A stretch of 64,000 bases of DNA, from positions 2,320,501-2,384,500 of the forward strand of contig NZ_CP062253.1 in assembly GCF_014863585.1 (NCBI RefSeq), given 5' to 3'. The notes beneath the pieces are model-generated. The model was not told the origin of the DNA. It ran no database searches and worked only from the letters and a program-made list of their open reading frames with translations. A program made the position numbers and the translations under genes. Origin of the DNA: Pseudomonas gozinkensis (GTDB lineage: Bacteria; Pseudomonadota; Gammaproteobacteria; Pseudomonadales; Pseudomonadaceae). Positions 1-6,061 of the stretch are shown here, piece after piece; position 1 is the first letter of the stretch; each line of letters begins with the position of its first letter.

Positions 1-1
1 G

Positions 2-109
2 AAGGACGAGGCCTACGAGGCCGCCGACTCGGTTCGACTGGAGGTCGTCCGGCGCAAGCTGGAAGCCCTGTTGCAGGACACCACCGACCTTGAGAAGGAC
101 GAACTATGA
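2..109 (+). CDS. csgE: CsgE curli assembly factor (C-terminal end, partial)
   Basis: Only the last 35 codons are present; the gene begins left of the window. The tail is a charged helix ending EKDEL, followed by TGA at 107-109. The stop overlaps the csgF ATG at 106 (ATGA overlap), typical of translational coupling. CsgE is a periplasmic chaperone that escorts CsgA to the CsgG pore. The identification rests mostly on position directly before csgF and csgG, since the visible part is short and not diagnostic by itself. Confidence 0.75.
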   Translation, partial: KDEAYEAADSVRLEVVRRKLEALLQDTTDLEKDEL

Positions 110-537
110 ACACGACAACGTTCTCACGGCGCAGCGGATTCTGGATCTCGGGGTTGTTGATCGGGCTTGCCAGCGCCGCTGCCGTCCAGGCCACCGAACT
201 GGTCTACACGCCGGTCAACCCGTCGTTCGGCGGCAACCCGCTCAACGGCACCTGGCTGCTCAACAACGCCCAGGCGCAAAACGACCACGACGATCCGGAT
301 CTCAAGAAGCGTTCGACGGTGGCCGGTACGTCGGCACTCGAACGCTTCACCAGTCAATTGCAGTCGAGGTTGCTGGGGCAACTGCTGGACAACATCTCCA
401 CCGGCAACACGGGGAGCCTGTCCACCGACGCTTTTATCGTCAACGTCGTTGATGACTCGGAGGCCCTCACGATTGAAGTGACGGACCGAGCGAGCGGCGA
501 AGTTTCCGAAATTCAGGTGAACGGCCTCAACCCATGA
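106..537 (+). CDS. csgF: CsgF curli assembly/nucleation factor
   Basis: A 143-aa secreted protein, close to the roughly 138 aa usual for CsgF. It has an N-terminal signal peptide (basic start, hydrophobic stretch at about residues 13-27, AxA-like cleavage before TELVY). The conserved CsgF opening follows: ELVYTPVNPSFGGNPLNG, where the NPSFGGNP block is the family hallmark that inserts in the CsgG channel. In curli systems CsgF caps the outer-membrane pore and couples secretion to CsgB nucleation at the surface. It overlaps csgE and is followed 23 bp later by csgG, so the three are one operon. Confidence 0.95.
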   Translation: MNTTTFSRRSGFWISGLLIGLASAAAVQATELVYTPVNPSFGGNPLNGTWLLNNAQAQNDHDDPDLKKRSTVAGTSALERFTSQLQSRLLGQLLDNISTGNTGSLSTDAFIVNVVDDSEALTIEVTDRASGEVSEIQVNGLNP

Positions 538-566
538 CGGGATGACGGTTCCGGGGAGCGATGGAC

Positions 567-1427
567 ATGAAAAAAATAATTGCGCTAGGGCTGATGTTGG
601 CAGCATTACAAGGGTGCAGTCTGCGCGAGCCGATGCCGGCCGAGCAGGACACCGATACCCCGACCCTGACCCCCAGGGCCTCGACCTACTACGACTTGCT
701 GAAAATGCCGCGACCCAAGGGCCGGCTGATGGCGGTGGTGTACGGCTTCCGTGACCAGACCGGGCAGTACAAACCGACGCCGGCCAGTTCCTTTTCCACC
801 AGCGTCACCCAGGGCGCGGCGTCGATGCTGATGGACGCGATGCAGGCCAGCGGCTGGTTTGTGGTGCTCGAACGCGAGGGGCTGCAGAACCTGCTGACTG
901 AACGCAAGATCATTCGGGCTTCGCAGAAGAAGCCCAATACGCCGGTGAACATTCAGGGCGAGCTGCCACCGCTGCAGGCGGCGAACATGATGCTCGAGGG
1001 CGGGATCATCGCTTACGACACCAACGTGCGCAGCGGTGGGGAAGGAGCGCGGTATCTGGGGATCGATCTGTCCCGCGAGTATCGGGTTGACCAGGTTACT
1101 GTGAATTTGCGGGCGGTGGATGTGCGTAGCGGGCAGGTGTTGGCGAATGTGATGACCAGCAAGACGATTTATTCGGTAGCGCGCAGCGCGGGGATTTTCA
1201 AGTTTATCGAGTTCAAGAAGTTGCTTGAGGCTGAGGTCGGGTATACGACTAATGAGCCGGCCCAGTTGTGTGTGTTGTCGGCGATCGAGGCGGCGGTGGG
1301 GCATATGGTGGCGCAGGGGATTGAGCGGCATCTTTGGCAGGTGGCGGGGGATGCTTCTACGCCTGGGCAGGATGATGTCTTGAACCGGTACCTGACTCAG
1401 AACAAGGTTGATCCGGAGGCCGAGTGA
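567..1427 (+). CDS. csgG: CsgG outer-membrane curli secretion pore lipoprotein
   Basis: A 286-aa lipoprotein that forms the nonameric outer-membrane channel through which CsgA and CsgB are exported. It has a lipoprotein signal peptide with lipobox LQGC near residue 18, then the CsgG core including AVVYGFRDQTGQYK and VVLEREGLQNLLTERKIIR. Length fits the family (about 277 aa). Two ATGs are possible, at 561 and 567. The GGGGAG at 553-558 is only 2 nt from the first but 8 nt from the second, so 567 is preferred. From about position 1020 the third codon positions become strongly G-biased compared with the C-rich first half. No terminator-like hairpin with a U-tract is obvious right after the stop. 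Confidence 0.95.
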   Translation: MKKIIALGLMLAALQGCSLREPMPAEQDTDTPTLTPRASTYYDLLKMPRPKGRLMAVVYGFRDQTGQYKPTPASSFSTSVTQGAASMLMDAMQASGWFVVLEREGLQNLLTERKIIRASQKKPNTPVNIQGELPPLQAANMMLEGGIIAYDTNVRSGGEGARYLGIDLSREYRVDQVTVNLRAVDVRSGQVLANVMTSKTIYSVARSAGIFKFIEFKKLLEAEVGYTTNEPAQLCVLSAIEAAVGHMVAQGIERHLWQVAGDASTPGQDDVLNRYLTQNKVDPEAE

Positions 1428-1479
1428 ACTTGGCGGCCTTTGGGCCGACCAGGTTCTGGTTGATGTATCCGGTTCAAAT

Positions 1480-1577
1480 TGTGGGAGCCAGCCTGCTGGC
1501 GATGGCTATTTTTCAGACGCGGGCGTTATTGCGAATGTACCCGGAACCCTGTGGGAGCTGGCTTGCCAGCGATGGCG
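1480..1577 (+). repeat. Two REP palindromes in direct orientation
   Basis: Copies at 1480-1506 and 1550-1577 share the pattern GTGGGAGC..GC..GCGATGGC with an internal stem (CCAGCCTGCTGG; CTGGCTTGCCAG). This is the abundant Pseudomonas REP family. They lie downstream of csgG in the 1.05-kb gene-free stretch and point the same way, so they are not a REPIN. Confidence 0.85.
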
Positions 1578-1608
1578 CCCGGTCAGTCGATGGGGGGCTT
1601 TCTGGCTG

Positions 1609-1915
1609 GGTACATATCCATTTCTGCGGTAACGGCTGCTTAGGGTTTCGCCCTGACGGCGACTCACTTTTTTGACAAACGCCCGGAGTGCCGGCCCAGT
1701 CAAAAAGTAAGCAAAAAAAGGCTTGCTCCTACGTTCGGCCCGCTCGCTGAGGCTCGGGGTTCCTTCGCTCCGGGATTCATCCGGGGGGCATCGCCTACGG
1801 TTTGCTTCGCTGCACCTCCTCTCGATGCATGCGGCTTCGCCGCACGGTCGCTGCGCTCCCACCCCCGGATAAATCCCTCCACTCAGCCTTCCGAAGGGGC
1901 CGGCACGTCAAGAGC
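1609..1915. repeat. Large dispersed Pseudomonas intergenic repeat
   Basis: A stretch rich in small hairpins (for example CATGCGGCTTCGCCGCACGG and TGCTTCGCTGCA), with blocks I recognise as recurring between genes in many Pseudomonas genomes (TACATATCC..GCGGTAACGG, ATCGCCTACGGTTTGCTTCG). No plausible coding frame. Recognition is from memory; copy number in this genome is unknown. Confidence 0.6.
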
Positions 1916-1999
1916 GGTACTCGAGCTAACGCTCATTGTGTTGAGTGGTGAGGGGCAAGAGCAAAATCAGGAGCTGGAGTGTTTGGCTCCTGCTTTTCT

Positions 2000-2028
2000 G
2001 TGGGAGCGAGCTTGCTCGCGATGGCGGC
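2000..2028 (+). repeat. REP palindrome
   Basis: TGTGGGAGCGAGCTTGCTCG followed by CGATGGCGG. Single copy of the canonical Pseudomonas REP, with stem GCGAGC/GCTCGC. Confidence 0.85.
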
Positions 2029-2099
2029 CTGATAGCCGATCGATTACTTTCGGATGTACGTGAGCCTAGTGCGGTAGCGAGCGTCCGCACTCGATTGAT

Positions 2100-2147
2100 C
2101 GTTCCCACGCTCCGCGTGGGAATGCAGCCCGGGACGCTCCGCGTTCC
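2100..2147. repeat. Dispersed CGTTCCCACGC-type repeat
   Basis: CGTTCCCACGCTCCGCGTGG is a near-perfect inverted repeat (CCCACGC/GCGTGGG) and is followed by a second half, GGGACGCTCCGCGTTCC. This pattern is common between genes in fluorescent pseudomonads. It ends shortly before the structured leader of the DUF6124 gene. Confidence 0.6.
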
Positions 2148-2206
2148 ATTTTCGAATGTTTAAAAGTTGTTTCGGTTTTGTCGATCCTTCCCACAAGGTT
2201 TTCAGG

Positions 2207-2480
2207 TTGTCCGTCGGAAGCGCGGGCTCTAGCCTGTTTCGGTCGCTGCCAATTCAGCGATCGGGATTGGAAACCCCGACTAGAACCGAGCGCACAAGCG
2301 CTTTTCATAACGTATGCTTGCGCACCTTGAAAAGTGTGCACTCCGTTATGGCGGCTGTGCGCGGGAGACCTTCGGGTCAACCGGGTTCTCCGTTCCCCGG
2401 GTTTCCAGCCTGCGTACAGCTGCCACCCCTTCGTTCGGAAACCGAATGGGCCAGCTTCATTTCAGGATCGGAGATTCACC
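2207..2480 (+). ncRNA. Structured leader RNA candidate upstream of DUF6124 gene
   Basis: Consecutive hairpins can be read directly: TCGCTG (2243-2248) with CAGCGA (2255-2260); TCGGG (2261-2265) with CCCGA (2275-2279); AGCGC (2289-2293) with GCGCT (2298-2302); CATAACG (2306-2312) with CGTTATG (2344-2350) enclosing TGCGCAC/GTGTGCA (2319-2325, 2334-2340). Then comes a three-way-junction-like unit: outer stem 2354-2362 with 2412-2420, inner UUCG tetraloop hairpin GACC/GGTC (2367-2378), and CCGGG/CCCGG (2381-2385, 2396-2400). The unit ends 60 nt before the start codon. I know similar leaders before other DUF6124 genes in Pseudomonas, but not an assigned function. Confidence 0.55.
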
Positions 2481-2861
2481 ATGTTCAAACCAACACCAAA
2501 CCCACCCGAAAACGAAGCCAACCTCGAAACCGACCCAACCTCCCCATACACCTCCACCCACTCCAGAAAACTCCACGAAGCCGCCGAACGCGCCCTCGAT
2601 CATTACCTCTGCCCCGGCGCCCACATCATGGGCAGCGTCAACGAACCCGCCCCGATGTACCTCGCCAACCCGGCCTACAACACCGAATCCCTGCTCGCCA
2701 ACGCCAGCGAATCCCTGGGCTCGGCCAGCGAGATGCTCAACAACTTCGCCGCCACCCTCGACCCCGCCCACCGCAAGACCGCCCTGGGCATCGCGCAGAT
2801 CCTCATGCTGGGTGAACTGGCCGTAAATCAGGCCTTGGATCACGTCGAACTGAAGGGCTGA
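2481..2861 (+). CDS. DUF6124 (formerly DUF3077) family protein
   Basis: A 126-aa soluble protein of a Pseudomonas-specific family. The opening MFKPTPNPPE, a DPTSPYTSTHSRKLHEAAERALDHYL helix region split here into its recognisable parts (TSPY, KLHEAAERALDHYL), and the C-terminal TESLLANASESL..LGIAQILMLGELAVNQALDHVE all match the family as I know it. Function is unknown. The start at 2481 is supported by GGAG about 8 nt upstream and by the family's usual MFK start; longer upstream frames read through the structured leader and are rejected. The first half is unusually rich in C and A on the coding strand. A strong terminator follows at 2879. Confidence 0.85.
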   Translation: MFKPTPNPPENEANLETDPTSPYTSTHSRKLHEAAERALDHYLCPGAHIMGSVNEPAPMYLANPAYNTESLLANASESLGSASEMLNNFAATLDPAHRKTALGIAQILMLGELAVNQALDHVELKG

Positions 2862-2878
2862 TCCAGCACATCCCCAAT

Positions 2879-2911
2879 AAAAAACGCGGCCCAGTAATGG
2901 GTCGCGTTTTT
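2879..2911 (+). terminator. Rho-independent terminator after DUF6124 gene
   Basis: AAAAACGCGGCCCA, loop GTAA, TGGGTCGCGTTTTT: a stem of about 14 bp with a T-tract on the + strand and an A-tract on the other side, so it may act both ways. Confidence 0.9.
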
Positions 2912-2932
2912 CACATTCAAACTGGAGTCACC

Positions 2933-3124
2933 ATGGATCTCCTGATCTCCACCATCGTTTCAGACTTCGAAAGCGAAGAGCAGGCCGCCAGCTACGACCG
3001 CTGGTTGATTGCCAAAATACAGGCTTCAATCGATGACCCACGACCCAGCATTCCGAATGCGCAGGTGATGGCTGAAATGTCGGCCCTGATGGAGGAAAAA
3101 CGAAGAAAGCATGAGGCGAGGTAA
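2933..3124 (+). CDS. Small orphan antitoxin-like protein (stability determinant family)
   Basis: A 63-aa protein closely related to the antitoxin at 3539-3745. Both contain EEQAASYDRW followed by QAS.DDPRPSIP and a C-terminal acidic/basic helix (VMAEMSALMEE here). ATG at 2933 has GGAGT 6 nt upstream; the ATG at 2897 sits on the preceding terminator and is unlikely. No toxin gene follows on this strand; a bidirectional terminator comes 80 bp later. It may be an orphan antitoxin able to cross-neutralise the neighbouring toxin, or a leftover of a duplicated pair. Confidence 0.75.
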   Translation: MDLLISTIVSDFESEEQAASYDRWLIAKIQASIDDPRPSIPNAQVMAEMSALMEEKRRKHEAR

Positions 3125-3206
3125 GTGCTTTGCGTTGCAGACGGCAAGAAGGCTCAAGCCGCTATAAATCGCATATTTCACCTCAATTAGCTGAGTACTG
3201 AGATAC

Positions 3207-3241
3207 AAAAAAACCGTACCTCCATGGGAAGCACGGTTTTG
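3207..3241. terminator. Bidirectional terminator between convergent antitoxin and toxin genes
   Basis: AAAACCGT at 3210-3217 pairs with ACGGTTTT at 3233-3240. An A-run precedes and a T-run ends it, so it can serve both the rightward small antitoxin and the leftward toxin operon. Confidence 0.8.
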
Positions 3242-3264
3242 GGTGTTGAGACGAGGACGGGATC

Positions 3265-3549
3265 TTAACTGGGGTCGCGTCGAGGGTATTCCTGACGCGC
3301 ATGCAAGATGCTCACAATCTCAATTCGGTCCGCCACTTGATAAACGACGAGATAGTTCGGGCTAACCACAATCTCCCGAGTGCCGGGAGAGCGACCTTTG
3401 CGATACAGGTGTGGATGCCAAGGAAGCGCAGATGTAGTTTTTACGACTGGCTTGTGAAGTGCTGTCGCCGCCACAAAATTTCGCTCGCCAATGTACTTCA
3501 GTATTTTCGAGAGTTCGACCCGAGCCTTGGGTCGCCACTTAATCTGCAT
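3265..3549 (-). CDS. RelE/ParE family toxin
   Basis: A 94-aa basic protein with the ParE/RelE plasmid-stabilisation fold signature: N-terminal IKWRPKARVELSKILKYIGE helix pair, a GTREIVV strand, YLVVYQV, and the C-terminal IEIVSILHARQEYP, where ILHARQ is a hallmark of ParE-like toxins. Such toxins inhibit gyrase (ParE) or cut mRNA on ribosomes (RelE); the ILHARQ end and size favour the ParE branch, by family knowledge only. It overlaps the upstream antitoxin gene by 11 bp, the usual coupled arrangement. Confidence 0.88.
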   Translation of the reverse strand: MQIKWRPKARVELSKILKYIGERNFVAATALHKPVVKTTSALPWHPHLYRKGRSPGTREIVVSPNYLVVYQVADRIEIVSILHARQEYPRRDPS

Positions 3550-3745
3550 CAGCGCTTTTGCGCATTGATTCCATCAAGGCGTTTATTTCCGCTATCACTT
3601 GCTCATGGGGAATACTCGGACGCGGATCATCGAGAGAGGCCTGTACTTCGGCGCGAAACCAACGGTCATAACTCGCAGCCTGCTCCTCAGGAGCAAGATC
3701 CGAAACAACCGGGCACAGTGGGTCGATCAAAGACGGGTCGATCAT
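3539..3745 (-). CDS. Antitoxin of RelE/ParE-type TA pair
   Basis: A 68-aa antitoxin (stability-determinant family) placed before and overlapping the toxin gene. It shares EEQAASYDRW and DDPRPSIP with the orphan copy at 2933-3124. The start at 3745 is chosen because GGAGG lies 4 nt upstream; an upstream in-frame ATG would add 28 residues without family similarity. The C-terminal helix (EQVIAEINALMESM) probably docks on the toxin, while the N-terminal part may bind DNA for autoregulation; both roles are inferred from type II systems. Confidence 0.85.
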   Translation of the reverse strand: MIDPSLIDPLCPVVSDLAPEEQAASYDRWFRAEVQASLDDPRPSIPHEQVIAEINALMESMRKSADAD

Positions 3746-3861
3746 GGAACCTCCGGGTTTGGTGCCTGGAAGTCTATTCGGTAACGGTATCGCTGTCGTC
3801 GCTGTCTGGATGAATTGCATGTTGGCCAAGCTCCATGGTGATCAAGTTGTCCCGGCAAATC

Positions 3862-3887
3862 CTAGAGCCTGCACTTCCGACGGCCAA
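3862..3887 (-). promoter_or_regulatory. Second copy of DUF6124-leader motif
   Basis: On the minus strand this 26-mer matches 2207-2232 of the + strand at 23 of 26 positions (shared core CCGTCGGAAG..GC.GGCTCTAG). It lies upstream of the TA operon start (3745). The rest of the leader structure is not visible here, so it may be a decayed remnant or a shared control site. Confidence 0.55.
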
Positions 3888-3966
3888 CCGCCAGAATTCG
3901 TCAGAAAACTCCCCGAATTTCTGAAAACGTTCCGTTTTCCGTAGGACGTCACTCAAGCGTCAGCGC

Positions 3967-3998
3967 AAAAAAAACCGCGACCTCAAGATCGCGGTTTT
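3967..3998 (-). terminator. Terminator of the csgBA operon
   Basis: Read leftward: AAAACCGCGA, short loop, TCGCGGTTTT plus further Ts; a 10-bp stem 15 bp after the csgA stop. It also has Ts on the right-hand side and may be bidirectional. Confidence 0.88.
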
Positions 3999-4012
3999 CC
4001 AACACCCAACAC

Positions 4013-5464
4013 TTACTGCTGCAATACCGTCGCCTGGTTAGCCGACCCGAACTGCTGAATGGTCGCGGTCTGCGTCATCCCGCTCTGATCCACGTTCGCA
4101 ATGTTCCCGGTCCCGCCCTGGGTCACATACGCCACGTTCATGGTGTCAGCCTGTTTCACGGTGATCATGTTGTCGCTGCCATACAGCTGCGCGGTGTAGG
4201 CCTGGTTGCCGGTTCCGGATTGATCGAATTCGGCGCTGTTGCCCGAGCCGTTCGATGAGCCCTGAACCAGGTTGGTGGTGCCGCGCTGGTCGGCGATGAG
4301 GATGTTGTCGCTGCCGTTCTGATCGAAGTACAGCTCGTTGTAGGAATCAGCCTGGCTGACCGTGGTTTTGTTGCCGGTGCCGGTCTGGTTGGTGGTCATG
4401 ATGTGGCCGATGCCGTCCTGTTTGAAGCTGGCGATGTTGCCGTTGCCGGCCTGGGTGACGGTGGCGCGCTGGCTGCTGCCGAACTGGCCGCCCAGTTGCG
4501 GGCCTTTCCAGTTGCTGGCGTAGACCTTGTTGTCGTTGCCCACCGAGGTGGCGTTGAGGGTGTGGCTGTCGCCGTTCTGGTAGGTGAAATGCACGTTGCC
4601 GTTGCCGACCTGGTACAGCGCCAGGGTCGAGTTGACCGACTCGAACTGGTCGGCATAGATGGCGTTGGTGTTGCCGACCTGGGTGACGGCGGCGGTGTTG
4701 TTTTCGCCGAAGCTTTGGTCGACCACGGTTTCGTTACTATCGCCGTACTGATTGACGGTGGCCTGGCTGGCCAGTTGCGAGTCTTGCCAGATTTCGGTGC
4801 CGTTGAGGTTGCCGAACTGGTTGATGGTGATGTTGCCGCCGGTGCCGTTGCGCTGGTCGCCATAGGCGTAGTTGTTTTCGCCGGCCTGGTTGATGCCGAT
4901 CTGGCCGCCGTTGTGCAGCACTTGTTCGGCGGTGCCGTAGTTGGCGGTGCCGTACTGGGTGATCACCGAGCTGTTGCCGGTGCCTTCATACAGTTGCTCG
5001 ATGTTGGCCTCGTTGCTGTCGCCGAACTGGAAGGTCTTGCCTTCGCTGCCGTTCTGCGAGTCCTGGTAGACGAATGAGAAGTTGCCGGTGCCTTGCTGTT
5101 GTTGCAGGGCCTGGTTGCCGGCGCCGAAGCCGAGGGACTGGCTGGCGTGGGCGGTGTTGAAGGCGCCGGTCTGTTGTTGGGTGATGGTGCTGTTGTCTTC
5201 GAACAGCTGCTCGGCGTAACCGGCGTTGTAATCGCCGACCGCGTCCTGGGTGATGACGCTGGTGGCGGTGTCCTGCACGGCGGCGGCATCGTTGCCCTGG
5301 CCCAGTTGGGTCTGGGTGGCGGTGCTGAACGGCGCCTGCGTCTGCTTGACGTTGGCGATGTTGGCGGTGCCGAGCTGGCTCTGGGTGGAAATGCTGTCGT
5401 CGGCCATCGCCTGGGCACTGATCATGACCAGGATGGCGGCGGTGAGGGGCGTCAGTTTGAACAT
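4013..5464 (-). CDS. csgA: CsgA-like major curlin, unusually long
   Basis: A 483-aa secreted amyloid subunit. The signal peptide (MFKLTPLTAAILVMISAQAM, cleaved after AMA) is followed by about 20 tandem imperfect repeats of some 22-23 residues. The repeats follow the curlin pattern Q-x-G-x-x-N-x5-Q (for example TQYGTANYGTAEQ, NQFGNLNGTEIWQ, TQVGNTNAIYADQ). E. coli CsgA has 151 aa and five repeats, so this is roughly a fourfold expansion. It would be exported through CsgG and polymerise on CsgB. It lies 26 bp after csgB with a GAG-rich ribosome site, and ends at a strong terminator. The last repeat finishes TVLQQ. Confidence 0.93.
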   Translation of the reverse strand: MFKLTPLTAAILVMISAQAMADDSISTQSQLGTANIANVKQTQAPFSTATQTQLGQGNDAAAVQDTATSVITQDAVGDYNAGYAEQLFEDNSTITQQQTGAFNTAHASQSLGFGAGNQALQQQQGTGNFSFVYQDSQNGSEGKTFQFGDSNEANIEQLYEGTGNSSVITQYGTANYGTAEQVLHNGGQIGINQAGENNYAYGDQRNGTGGNITINQFGNLNGTEIWQDSQLASQATVNQYGDSNETVVDQSFGENNTAAVTQVGNTNAIYADQFESVNSTLALYQVGNGNVHFTYQNGDSHTLNATSVGNDNKVYASNWKGPQLGGQFGSSQRATVTQAGNGNIASFKQDGIGHIMTTNQTGTGNKTTVSQADSYNELYFDQNGSDNILIADQRGTTNLVQGSSNGSGNSAEFDQSGTGNQAYTAQLYGSDNMITVKQADTMNVAYVTQGGTGNIANVDQSGMTQTATIQQFGSANQATVLQQ

Positions 5465-5490
5465 GATGAACTCTCCGATGATTGCAGTGC

Positions 5491-5955
5491 TTAGCGATAT
5501 TGCTTGACCGAAACGCTCATGCCGTTGCCCGACTGGGTCACGGCGCTTTGCAGCCCCGTGCCGGCCTGCTCGATGCTGGCGTCGTTGTTGTTGCCGTTTT
5601 GCGAAATCTGCGCACGGTTGTGGCTGCCGGTTTGCGTGATGGAAGCGGCGTTGCCGGAGCCGTTTTGCGTGATCAAGGCCATCAGGTCGCTGCCTTGTTG
5701 CAGGATGTACGCCTCCTGATTGCTTCCCGACTGCACGATCTTGCCCAGCAGCGACTGACCGTTCTGCGAGAGCAGCGCCAGGTTGACCTGGCCGTTCTGG
5801 TCGATCAGGGCTTGCTGGCCCACGGGGGGCGGCAGTTCGCCGAGATCGGCGCTGTTGGGCGCCAGATCATCGTTTTCCATCAGGTCGTCGGCGCGCACGC
5901 CCGCACTGACGCACAGGGCGAGCAGGCAAAGCAGGGCGGCGGTCGGCGTGTTCAT
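5491..5955 (-). CDS. csgB: CsgB minor curlin nucleator
   Basis: A 154-aa secreted protein with signal peptide (hydrophobic residues 6-18, cleavage after VRA), an acidic linker, then about five to six curlin repeats (ALIDQNGQVNLALLSQNGQ, TQTGSHNRAQISQNG). It ends with a divergent, basic last repeat, SVKQYR. The length matches CsgB (about 151 aa). A basic C-terminus is typical of the nucleator and anchors it at the surface via CsgF. First gene of csgBA; the upstream 102 bp hold a G/C hairpin but no promoter I can name. Confidence 0.92.
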   Translation of the reverse strand: MNTPTAALLCLLALCVSAGVRADDLMENDDLAPNSADLGELPPPVGQQALIDQNGQVNLALLSQNGQSLLGKIVQSGSNQEAYILQQGSDLMALITQNGSGNAASITQTGSHNRAQISQNGNNNDASIEQAGTGLQSAVTQSGNGMSVSVKQYR

Positions 5956-6001
5956 GGCGTTGTCCTGTGGTGTTTTGTGTTGCTCAAACCTGAAATCGTG
6001 G

Positions 6002-6061
6002 CTGAGTCAGCCCCACCCACCCCGCGCCAGGCGGTGTGGGTCGGGTGGGGCGTGGGCTCAG
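6002..6061 (-). terminator. GC hairpin between secreted-protein gene and csgB
   Basis: CTGAG (6002-6006) pairs with CTCAG (6057-6061) and CCCCACCC (6011-6018) with GGGTGGGG (6043-6050). There is no T-tract, so it may be an attenuator or an mRNA-stabilising hairpin rather than a true terminator. Confidence 0.35.

Noticed and set aside
2156..2480. Open frame running through the leader into the DUF6124 gene region
   Set aside because: It reads across several hairpins, is in another frame from the real gene and resembles no protein.
3774..3956. 60-codon minus-strand frame before the antitoxin
   Set aside because: Covers the leader-motif copy, has no ribosome site and no similarity.
4013..5464. 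Regularly spaced repeats that could suggest a CRISPR or DNA satellite
   Set aside because: The period matches the 22-23-residue curlin repeat within one reading frame; DNA copies are too diverged and there are no spacers.
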